The notes beneath the pieces were generated by a model. The model searched no databases, had not been told where the DNA came from, and saw nothing but the letters and a program-made list of their open reading frames with translations. The position numbers and the translations under genes are program-made. DNA of 8,467 bases, from positions 1-8,467 of the forward strand of contig SKMG01000312.1 in assembly GCA_007121175.1 (NCBI GenBank). Reading direction: 5' to 3'. Positions 1 through 6,421 of this stretch are shown in pieces. Each line of letters starts with the position of its first letter. The stretch's first letter is position 1. The DNA comes from Trueperaceae bacterium. GTDB lineage: Bacteria > Deinococcota > Deinococci > Deinococcales > Trueperaceae.

Positions 1-15
1 ACGGCGCCGACCGCG

Positions 16-21
16 AGGAGG
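16..21 (+). promoter_or_regulatory. Shine-Dalgarno site of transketolase
   Basis: AGGAGG lies four bases before the ATG at 26, inside a longer purine run GAGGAGGAA (15-23). It fixes the transketolase start and shows that this gene is translated from a leadered mRNA, unlike the genes at 2094 and probably 6404. The promoter itself must lie left of the window. Confidence 0.9.
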
Positions 22-25
22 AATC

Positions 26-2047
26 ATGACAACGTTCAGCGACCTGGACCCGACGCTCGTCCGGCGCAGCGTCAACGCCATCCGCGCCCTGACGATCGAC
101 GCCACCCAGGCCTCCGGCGACGGTCACCCGGGGATGCCCATGGGCGCGGCCGCGATCGGCTATGCGCTCTATCGTCACGCGATGCGCTTCGATCCGACCG
201 AGCCGGGCTGGTGGGACCGAGACCGCTACGTCCAGTCGGCCGGCCACGGCTCGATGCTGCAGTACTCACTGCTGCACCTCACCGGCTTCGACGTGACGAT
301 GGACGACCTGCGCGGCTACCGGCAGTTCGAGTCCGCCACGCCGGGCCATCCCGAGGTGAAGCACACCCCGGGTGTCGAGACCACGACCGGACCACTGGGG
401 CAGGGCCTCGCCACCGCGGTCGGCATGGCCATCGCCGAGGCGCATCTGGCGGCGCGCTTCAACCGACCGGGCTTTGAAGTTGTCGACCACCACACCTTCG
501 TCATCGCCAGCGACGGCGACATGATGGAGGGCATTGCCAGCGAGGCCAGCAGCTTGGCCGGTCACTTGGGCCTCGGCAAGCTGATCGTCCTGTACGACGA
601 CAACCGCATCACCATCGACGGACCGACCGACCTCGCGTTCAGCGAGGACGTGTTGGGGCGCTACGACGCCTACGGCTGGCACGTGCAACGTGTGGACGAT
701 GGCAACGACGTCGGCGAGCTGCTCGCCGCCATCGAGGAGGCGAAGGAGGTCGACGACCGGCCATCGTTCATCGCGGTGCGCACCATCATCGGCTACGGCT
801 CGCCGAACTTGGCCGGCACCGCGAAGGTGCACGGCTCGGTGCTCGGCAAGGAGGAGGCCGAGGCGACGAAGCGTGAGCTCGACATCGACTGGCCCGCCTT
901 CACGGTGCCTGACGACGTGCTGGCGCACTACCGCGAGCACCTCGAGCGCGGCGCGCGAGCGCGCGCCGAGTGGATAGAGCGCTGGCGCGCCTACCAGCTC
1001 GAGCACCCGGAACTGGCCGCCGACCTCGAACGCGCCATGCGCTTCGAGCTGCCCGAGGACATCTTCGCCGAGCTGCCGAGCTGGAGCCCGGGTGACAAGC
1101 CGATCGCCACCCGGGCCGCCTCGGGCAAGGTGCTCGCGGCACTCGCTCCGCACATGCCGGAGCTGATCGGCGGCTCCGCAGACTTAGCAGGCTCGAACAA
1201 CACCGACTTACCGGGCGAGGAGTCGATGCGCGCCGGCGCGCTCGGCGGCCGCATCATGCACTTCGGCGTGCGCGAGCACGCCATGGCCGCGATCGGTAAC
1301 GGCATCGCGCTCCACTGCGGTCTGCGGCCGTTCGTGGCCACCTTCCTGGTGTTCAGTGACTACATGCGCCCGGCCGTGCGTCTCGCGGCGCTGATGCGCA
1401 CCGCGGTGACCTTCGTGTTCACGCACGACTCGATCGGCTTGGGCGGCGACGGTCCGACCCACCAGCCCATCGAGACGCTCATGTCGCTGCGCGCGTTGCC
1501 GAAGCTGGTGCTGCTGCGGCCCGCCGACGCCAACGAGACGGCGCAGGCGTGGCGGGTGGCACTCGAGCGCTCTGGCGGCCCCACCGCGCTGGCGCTGACG
1601 CGCCAGGGCGTGCCGCACCTCGACGTCCCCGAGGGCGCGGTGGCGCGGGGCGGATACGTGCTCGCCGACGCCGAGGGGGGCGAGCCCGAGGTCCTGCTGA
1701 TCGGTACCGGCTCCGAGGTGCAGCTGTGCCTCGCCGCTCGCGAACGTCTCGCTGAGGAAGGCGTGCGGGCCCGGGTGATCAGCTTGCCGTCGTTCGGCCT
1801 GTTCGGCGAGCAGGACGAAGCCTACCGGGAGAGCGTCATGCCGCGCGCCGTGCGGGCTCGCGTGGCGGTCGAAGCAGGCGCGACGCTCGGCTGGGAGCGC
1901 TTCGTCGGCGAGCTCGGCGAGGTCGTCGGCTTGGACCGCTTCGGAGCCAGCGCTCCCGGCGATGTCGTGTTGCGCGAGTACGGCTTCACCCCCGAGCGGG
2001 TGATCGAAGCCGCGAAGGCCACGCTCGCGCGCGTGAAGTCGGCGTAG
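26..2047 (+). CDS. tkt: transketolase
   Basis: Thiamine-diphosphate enzyme that moves two-carbon ketol units between sugar phosphates in the non-oxidative pentose phosphate pathway; cytoplasmic and normally a homodimer. The 673-residue length is normal for the full three-domain enzyme. The N-terminal cofactor domain shows [11 protein letters not shown] (30-40), AGHGSM (72-77) and [15 protein letters not shown] (113-127). The ThDP/metal motif is SDGDMMEGI (162-170) with DDN at 191-193, and the HG of the substrate channel is at 269-270. The middle domain has [10 protein letters not shown] (384-393), FGVREHAM (413-420) with the catalytic glutamate expected at E417, and [18 protein letters not shown] (466-483), whose H467 and H479 match family active-site histidines. 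The C-terminal domain (about 555-673) begins [10 protein letters not shown]. All key residues appear present. AGGAGG precedes the ATG. The next gene starts 46 bases downstream with no clear hairpin between, so read-through is possible. No other pentose phosphate gene is visible here. Sequence alone does not fully exclude dihydroxyacetone synthase, but transketolase is far more likely. Confidence 0.97.
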   Translation: MTTFSDLDPTLVRRSVNAIRALTIDATQASGDGHPGMPMGAAAIGYALYRHAMRFDPTEPGWWDRDRYVQSAGHGSMLQYSLLHLTGFDVTMDDLRGYRQFESATPGHPEVKHTPGVETTTGPLGQGLATAVGMAIAEAHLAARFNRPGFEVVDHHTFVIASDGDMMEGIASEASSLAGHLGLGKLIVLYDDNRITIDGPTDLAFSEDVLGRYDAYGWHVQRVDDGNDVGELLAAIEEAKEVDDRPSFIAVRTIIGYGSPNLAGTAKVHGSVLGKEEAEATKRELDIDWPAFTVPDDVLAHYREHLERGARARAEWIERWRAYQLEHPELAADLERAMRFELPEDIFAELPSWSPGDKPIATRAASGKVLAALAPHMPELIGGSADLAGSNNTDLPGEESMRAGALGGRIMHFGVREHAMAAIGNGIALHCGLRPFVATFLVFSDYMRPAVRLAALMRTAVTFVFTHDSIGLGGDGPTHQPIETLMSLRALPKLVLLRPADANETAQAWRVALERSGGPTALALTRQGVPHLDVPEGAVARGGYVLADAEGGEPEVLLIGTGSEVQLCLAARERLAEEGVRARVISLPSFGLFGEQDEAYRESVMPRAVRARVAVEAGATLGWERFVGELGEVVGLDRFGASAPGDVVLREYGFTPERVIEAAKATLARVKSA

Positions 2048-2080
2048 GCCGCCTGCCATGGATCTCGCAACGCCCGCGCG

Positions 2081-2093
2081 TAGACTGGCTGGC
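2081..2093 (+). promoter_or_regulatory. candidate leaderless -10 element before the DUF3352-like gene
   Basis: TAGACT (2081-2086) fits TAnnnT and is followed by exactly seven bases, GGCTGGC, before the ATG at 2094. That would place the transcription start on the start codon. No Shine-Dalgarno sequence precedes either this ATG or the earlier in-frame ATG at 2058. A -35 box is not convincing: the 17-bp spacing position reads ATGGAT. The layout matches leaderless promoters known in Deinococcus, but a TAnnnT match can arise by chance. Confidence 0.5.
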
Positions 2094-3872
2094 ATGACCT
2101 ACACCGTCGATCCACGTCCGTGGCGCCTCAGCCTGCAGCTCGCCGGCGCTCTGCTACTGTTGTTCGCGTTGGCCTCGCCCGCGAGCGCGCAGCGTCTCGC
2201 CAGTTACTTGCCGGCTGACACCGTTGCCGCTCTCGGCGCGGTCGAGCTCGAGGAGCACGCCGACCGACTCGAAGGCGTGCTGGCCGATTGGGAGCGCTAC
2301 GGTGTCGGAGAGGCGCTGCTGCGCGCCTTCGGCGACGTCGATCCGGAAGCCCTCGGCATGCCGCTCGACGAGGACGGCTTCGACCTGGTCCTGCCGCCCG
2401 CGCTGGAGAGCCTCGAGCTCCTCGACGTGATCGGCCGTGAGGCGTGGGCGGCGCTCAGCATCAGCCCCTTCAACCCCCTGCCGGCCCTGACCCTGCTCGC
2501 GCTGGTCGACGAGACCACCGCGGCGCGCTTCGACGAGGTGCTGGACGACGCCGGTGCCGAACCCGGCGCGCAGCGCCTGCAAGAGGGCGAGGCTGTCTTC
2601 GTGGCGGTCGTCGTGGACGGCATGCCGCTCGCGGCGTCGCGCTTCGGTGAGCTGCTTGCCCTATCGAGCAACCCCGAAGTCCTGCGCGGCGTGCTGCGCC
2701 AAGCGCAGGGATCGACCGAGCCGAGCTTCGCCGACAGCCCCGGTTATGTCGCCACGCTCGGCCTGCTCGCGCCCGGCCAGCTCTACGGCTACCTCGACTT
2801 GCAGCCGGTGGCGAGGGCGCTGGCACCGCTGGCGACCGGGCTCGGCTTCGATCGCAGCATTGCCAGGCTGGCGTCCGCGCTCGAGACCTTCGGCACGAGC
2901 GCTGGCGTGATGCGTCTGACCAGCGTGGGCACCGAGACCGACAGCGTGCAGCTGCCGCGGGCCGACGGGCGCGACGCGGCCCTCTTCCGGCTGCTGACCG
3001 ACGACGCGAGCGCCGTGCCCGAGCGCCTGCTCGATGCCATCCCGGCCGAAGCCGTCTCGGTCAGCGCCAGCGGCCGGTCGCCGGCCGCAGGCTTCGAGTA
3101 CCTCAACACGCTCTTAGGCGAACTGCCCGAGCTGGCCCTGCCGGACGCGGCGTCGCTCATCGGCGATCTGTTCGGCATCGACCTGCGGCGCGACGTCTTC
3201 GGCTGGATGGGCCCCGGCTCGCTCACCGTGACCACCGGCTTCAGCGAGGCCGTCCCGCCGGGGGTGGCGGGCGAGGATCTGCTGGGTCAGTCGGCCTTGG
3301 TGCTCGTCGCCGACGACGAGGCTCGCGCGCGCGACGGGCTGAACCGCAGCGCCACCGCGCTCGCTTCGCTCGTCTCCGCCTTCGCCGACCCGATGGGCGA
3401 GGGCGGCATGGTGCAGGGCGTCACCCGCGACGTCTCGGGCGTGAAGGTGACCCGGTACGACGTCTTCCCCGGCGTGGCCCTCCACATCGCTGTGGCCAAC
3501 GGCTTGGCGCTCGTCGCCACCTCGGAGGGCGCCGCCAACGCGGTCGCGCTCGCGATCGCCGAAGGGCCGAGGCCGCCCGCCATCATCGAGCGGCTGCTGC
3601 GCGAGGTGCCCGGCGGCGCTACGAGCTACACGCTCAGCGACGACCGCGCCGCGCTCGAGGCCACCGCCAGTCAGTTCGCGCTGCAGCTGCAGCTGGCGGC
3701 GGGCCTGATGGGCGGCGCCGGCCTCGATTTCGACGCGATCGAAGCCGCCAGCGACTCGCTGCAGCGCTTCCTCGAGGCGCTAGCCGAGCGGCTGGGCGGT
3801 ACCGTCTCCTACGGGACCGTCGAGAACGGCGTGCTGCGCGGGACCAGCCGCTCCGAGATCGACTGGCGCTAG
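2094..3872 (+). CDS. secreted DUF3352-like protein of unknown function
   Basis: Function unknown. The 592-residue product opens with a signal peptide: R11 is followed by a hydrophobic stretch (about 13-28), then ASA before Q33, a good signal peptidase I site. There is no lipobox cysteine and no later membrane helix, so it is probably exported to the periplasm or outside. The mature start, [15 protein letters not shown] (38-52), and later blocks [13 protein letters not shown] (367-379) and [17 protein letters not shown] (464-480) resemble the DUF3352 group by memory of its pattern; no profile was run. The chain looks like two related halves, about 33-300 and 310-590, with matching blocks in the same order. 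No catalytic signature is visible. I chose the ATG at 2094 over the in-frame ATG at 2058 because the former directly starts the signal peptide region and follows a TAnnnT element by seven bases, while the latter has no ribosome site. The gene lies 46 bases after transketolase and converges on the hydrolase gene across a hairpin. Confidence is high that it is a real exported protein and moderate for the family. Confidence 0.8.
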   Translation: MTYTVDPRPWRLSLQLAGALLLLFALASPASAQRLASYLPADTVAALGAVELEEHADRLEGVLADWERYGVGEALLRAFGDVDPEALGMPLDEDGFDLVLPPALESLELLDVIGREAWAALSISPFNPLPALTLLALVDETTAARFDEVLDDAGAEPGAQRLQEGEAVFVAVVVDGMPLAASRFGELLALSSNPEVLRGVLRQAQGSTEPSFADSPGYVATLGLLAPGQLYGYLDLQPVARALAPLATGLGFDRSIARLASALETFGTSAGVMRLTSVGTETDSVQLPRADGRDAALFRLLTDDASAVPERLLDAIPAEAVSVSASGRSPAAGFEYLNTLLGELPELALPDAASLIGDLFGIDLRRDVFGWMGPGSLTVTTGFSEAVPPGVAGEDLLGQSALVLVADDEARARDGLNRSATALASLVSAFADPMGEGGMVQGVTRDVSGVKVTRYDVFPGVALHIAVANGLALVATSEGAANAVALAIAEGPRPPAIIERLLREVPGGATSYTLSDDRAALEATASQFALQLQLAAGLMGGAGLDFDAIEAASDSLQRFLEALAERLGGTVSYGTVENGVLRGTSRSEIDWR

Positions 3873-3899
3873 CACCGCTACACCGAGAGGCCGCGCTTC

Positions 3900-3935
3900 A
3901 CTCCGTGCCCCCGACGCAGGTCGGGGGCACGGAGT
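3900..3935. terminator. bidirectional hairpin between convergent genes
   Basis: Positions 3901-3915 and 3920-3934 form a perfect 15-bp inverted repeat, with arm CTCCGTGCCCCCGAC and a four-base GCAG loop; A3900 and T3935 add one more pair. It sits in the 75-base gap between the stop of the secreted-protein gene (3872) and the stop of the minus-strand hydrolase gene (3948), where a shared terminator is expected. There is no T-tract on either side, so it may act as a strong pause or mRNA 3'-end barrier rather than a textbook intrinsic terminator. Confidence 0.75.
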
Positions 3936-3947
3936 CACTGGAGGAGC

Positions 3948-5699
3948 CTAGAACGCGATGGAGGCGTGCGTCGCCTGGCCTGCCACCAAGTAGGCCGTAA
4001 TCCAGAAGCCGTTGACGAACGCCCCCGGCCAGACGCTGCCCGTGCGGGCGAAGAGGTAGGTCGACACCATCGCCGCGACCGGCAGCAGGACCACGAGTTC
4101 ATACGCCACGATCGTGCGCAGCGGCTCGGGCACGGTGAGCGGCTGGCCCATGAAGAGCGGGTAGTACTGCACCAACAGTAGGACCACGAAGCCGCCGGCG
4201 GCGATGAGCGCGTTGGCGATCATCGCGTCCGCACCCTCCGTGCGGCTGCCGGAGGGGCGCAGCTGCGCGTGCAGCACCATCCCGAAGACGAGGAAGAAGA
4301 GCGTGAAGGGCAGCAGGTAGCCGAGCGCGATGAAGGCCTGCGACTGCGACAGCAGCTTCTGCGCCACCACCCAGGCGCGGAAGTCGGCCTGGAACAGCCC
4401 ATCGACGAGCGCCAGCAGCGCGTGCGCGCCGCCGACGACCAGGAGCGCGAAGACCAGTGCGTGGAAGATCCCACCCACGGGCAGGCCCAGCGAGTCGACG
4501 CCAGCGCCGCGCCTCCTCCCGGAGACGATCCACCAGAGCAGCAGCAGCACCAGCGAGATGCCCGCGTTGAGGAGCGCCCAGCCCATGATCTCGTTGGTGA
4601 CCGGTTGCGGTAGCAGGCGCGAGACGCTCAGCCGCTCGGCGGCCTCGCGGGTCGCCCAGAAGTAGGTGGCCGGGGGCACGGCCGCGGCGAGCGCCGCACC
4701 GAACCACCACGCGAGGCCCGAGAGCCCGGCCGCGTGCGGGGTTCGCAGCCGCAGGCGCGCGAACGCCGGCGCGCCGAGCAGCGCGCTGCTGATGCCGAAC
4801 AGCGCCAGTACGAAGCCGAGCAGACCGAGACCGGTGCCGAGCTCCCGCCACATCCAGACCTGATCACGAGCGTCGAGCGGGAACGGTGCGGCGGTGGTGC
4901 GCTGCGCCCAATCGATGACCGGGGCCACGCCGGCGATGGTGATGTGGTTCATGGCGTGCGTCTGCTCCGGCATGTGTAACACGCGAGCCGTGCCGTCCTC
5001 GGTCGAGCCGTAGACCGCGCCGGGTCGCACCGGCTCCTCGGTCCCGAACAGCGTCTGCAGCTTCGTCGTCGTCGTGATGCGCGCGCCGGTCGGACTGCCC
5101 CACATCAGCTCCGAGAACTCATCGAAGGCGCCGTAGACCAGCGCCAGGTTGCGCGGGAACTCCGGGGTCCCCGCCGGGACGCCGAAGCTGCCGGTCGAGG
5201 AGCCCGAGATCACCACCGCCTGGTAGCCATCGGGAAACGCTGCGGCGGCGGCCAGCGCGGCCCAGCCGCCCATCGAGTGTCCGCTGAGGACGATCTGGTC
5301 GAGATCGACGTAGGCGAGCGACCGCAGGTAGGCCAGGGCATCGATGCCGCCGAAGCCACCGGCAAAGGCAGGACCGTCGGAGTAGCCGTGGCCGGGCTGA
5401 TCGATGGCGAGCACCACGTAGCCGCGTCGGGCGAGCTCGATCGCGTACGGCGCCTGTGCCCCCTCGCTGTTGAGGTAGCCATGCACCGCGAGCACCGCAG
5501 GAGCGGGCGAGTCGGGCGTCGCTCGGAGCGGCCGGTAGAGCCGAGCGTTGACGATGCGGCCGTCGGCGGCCGAGATGCGCACCTGGCCGACGCGCACGTT
5601 GCCGTGGTCGGTCTGGACCAGGTGGGCCACCAGCCCGCCGGTGAAGACCAGCAACACCGCAAGCAGCACGACGAGGGCGTTGCCGCGCCTGTTCCTCAT
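3948..5699 (-). CDS. membrane protein: alpha/beta hydrolase domain fused to a multi-helix membrane domain
   Basis: Predicted serine hydrolase of unknown substrate, 583 residues. An N-terminal hydrophobic segment (about 8-28), preceded by arginines, should place the hydrolase domain (about 35-270) outside the cytoplasmic membrane. That domain shows the oxyanion-side motif VHGYLN (72-77), AIDQPGHGYSDG (98-109) and the nucleophile elbow GHSMGG (140-145) with S142. D193 in YGAFDEF is a candidate acid, and H248 or H252 in THAMNHI the base. These assignments follow general alpha/beta-hydrolase order and are not proven. About eight hydrophobic helices follow (near 286-310, 325-345, 368-393, 409-432, 455-477, 491-513, 527-550 and 556-575). 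The last part, RTGSVWPGAFVNGFW, resembles the end of CPBP-family membrane domains but without their catalytic residues. The ATG overlaps the coaE stop as ATGA and has AGGGGGGA six bases upstream, so translation is probably coupled to coaE. Substrate, whether lipid, peptide or xenobiotic ester, cannot be read from the sequence. Confidence 0.88.
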   Translation of the reverse strand: MRNRRGNALVVLLAVLLVFTGGLVAHLVQTDHGNVRVGQVRISAADGRIVNARLYRPLRATPDSPAPAVLAVHGYLNSEGAQAPYAIELARRGYVVLAIDQPGHGYSDGPAFAGGFGGIDALAYLRSLAYVDLDQIVLSGHSMGGWAALAAAAAFPDGYQAVVISGSSTGSFGVPAGTPEFPRNLALVYGAFDEFSELMWGSPTGARITTTTKLQTLFGTEEPVRPGAVYGSTEDGTARVLHMPEQTHAMNHITIAGVAPVIDWAQRTTAAPFPLDARDQVWMWRELGTGLGLLGFVLALFGISSALLGAPAFARLRLRTPHAAGLSGLAWWFGAALAAAVPPATYFWATREAAERLSVSRLLPQPVTNEIMGWALLNAGISLVLLLLWWIVSGRRRGAGVDSLGLPVGGIFHALVFALLVVGGAHALLALVDGLFQADFRAWVVAQKLLSQSQAFIALGYLLPFTLFFLVFGMVLHAQLRPSGSRTEGADAMIANALIAAGGFVVLLLVQYYPLFMGQPLTVPEPLRTIVAYELVVLLPVAAMVSTYLFARTGSVWPGAFVNGFWITAYLVAGQATHASIAF

Positions 5700-6364
5700 G
5701 GGCTCTCCCCCCTGGCGTCGGCGAACGGGCTCAGCGGCGTGCTCGCGGCGCCACGCGACGCTAGCATCCGCAGCGCCGTCCAGAGCGCCGCCGCCTGGGC
5801 CTCGAGCGCGTGCTCGTCGGCTCCGTTGTCGATCAGGTAGTCCGCGCGGGCCATCTTCTGCTCGATCGGCAGCTGCGCCGCGTCGCGCCTCTCGACGGTG
5901 TCAGGGTCGCCCCCACGGGCCTCCACCCGCGCGCGGCGCAGCGCCAGCGGCGCGTGGACCATCACGGTCGCGTCCATCTGGCGGTCGAGACCGGCCTCGA
6001 AGAGCAGCGGGACGTCGTGCACCAGCATGGGTGGCGGCGGCACCGCGCGGAGCAGGGCCGCTTCCGCGGTCGCGGCCGCCGCGCGTACCCACGGGTGCAC
6101 GATCGCCTCGAGCCGGCGGCGCGCCGCGGGGTCGGTGAACACCGTGCGGGCGGTGGCCGCCCGATCGAGGCGGCCGTCGCGTACATGATCGGGCCCCAGC
6201 TCCCGGGCGATGCGTTCGAGCACCACCGGATCCTCGACGGCTCGCCGCGACAGCTGGTCGGCATCGATCACCGCCGCGCCGCGCCGTGCCAGCGCCGCCG
6301 CCACCGTCGACTTGCCCGCTCCCATGGCGCCGGTAACGCCCACTCGTAGCCTGACGAGGCTCAC
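5696..6364 (-). CDS. coaE: dephospho-CoA kinase
   Basis: Catalyses the last step of coenzyme A synthesis, the ATP-dependent phosphorylation of the ribose 3'-OH of dephospho-CoA, in the cytoplasm. From the GTG at 6364 the product has 222 residues, close to the usual family size. The Walker A loop is GAMGAGKST (12-20). DADQLSRRAV (34-43) is the substrate-side aspartate motif. HPWVR (90-94), DVPLLFEAGLD (117-127) and the lid-region to C-terminal QKMARADYLIDNGAD (169-183) complete the family pattern in order. The last 20 or so residues (from about 202) are rich in A, S and P and look like a disordered tail; they overlap the ribosome site of the next gene. The start is uncertain. An in-frame GTG at 6388 would add eight residues and lies just four bases after a TACGGT element, so a leaderless start there is possible. 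No start has a clear Shine-Dalgarno site. The open frame continues far upstream (to 7396), but that part is antisense to the nucleotidyltransferase gene and not coding. Confidence 0.95.
   Translation of the reverse strand: MSLVRLRVGVTGAMGAGKSTVAAALARRGAAVIDADQLSRRAVEDPVVLERIARELGPDHVRDGRLDRAATARTVFTDPAARRRLEAIVHPWVRAAAATAEAALLRAVPPPPMLVHDVPLLFEAGLDRQMDATVMVHAPLALRRARVEARGGDPDTVERRDAAQLPIEQKMARADYLIDNGADEHALEAQAAALWTALRMLASRGAASTPLSPFADARGESP
5706..5713 (-). promoter_or_regulatory. ribosome binding site of the membrane hydrolase, inside coaE
   Basis: Read on the minus strand, AGGGGGGA lies six bases before the ATG whose first base is 5699. It sits within the last codons of coaE. Together with the ATGA overlap it supports this start and translational coupling of the two genes. 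Confidence 0.7.
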
Positions 6365-6391
6365 GCCACGCTCGCGATGCCTCGGCACGGG

Positions 6392-6403
6392 TACCGTACC
6401 GGC
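6392..6403 (+). promoter_or_regulatory. candidate leaderless -10 element of the tRNA nucleotidyltransferase gene
   Basis: TACCGT (6392-6397) fits TAnnnT and is followed by six bases, ACCGGC, before the ATG at 6404. No Shine-Dalgarno site precedes this ATG or the neighbouring in-frame ATGs at 6377 and 6446, so a leaderless start at 6404 is the best fit. No convincing -35 is present at 16-18 bp spacing. The hexamer shares its bases with the opposite-strand TACGGT of coaE. Confidence 0.45.
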
Positions 6404-6421
6404 ATGCTCGGCGCTTTTCGA
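6393..6421 (-). promoter_or_regulatory. candidate coaE promoter
   Basis: On the minus strand, TCGAAA (6421-6416, four of six matches to TTGACA) is followed after exactly 17 bases by TACGGT (6398-6393, fits TAnnnT). A start six or seven bases downstream would fall near 6386, giving coaE a leader of about 20 bases or nearly none, depending on which GTG is used. This -10 overlaps the one proposed for the divergent gene. It was found by eye and is unproven. Confidence 0.45.

Noticed and set aside
509..523. SDGD instead of GDG in the ThDP motif of transketolase, and DDN instead of NN, as a sign of lost activity.
   Set aside because: To my knowledge such variants are common in transketolases of several bacterial groups, and all other catalytic residues are present.
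266..1153. Long minus-strand open frame of 295 residues opposite transketolase, and a second one at 1208-2095.
   Set aside because: Both lie fully antisense to a well-supported gene, show no recognisable motif and reflect the lack of stops in high-GC antisense frames.
2058..2093. Earlier in-frame ATG at 2058 for the secreted protein.
   Set aside because: It would add 12 residues before the signal peptide, has no ribosome site and would place the TAGACT element inside the coding region.
5277..6349. Plus-strand open frames (5277-5840, 5548-6138, 5810-6349) opposite the hydrolase and coaE.
   Set aside because: They overlap each other and two well-supported minus-strand genes, with Arg/Pro/Ala-rich shadow composition and no motifs.
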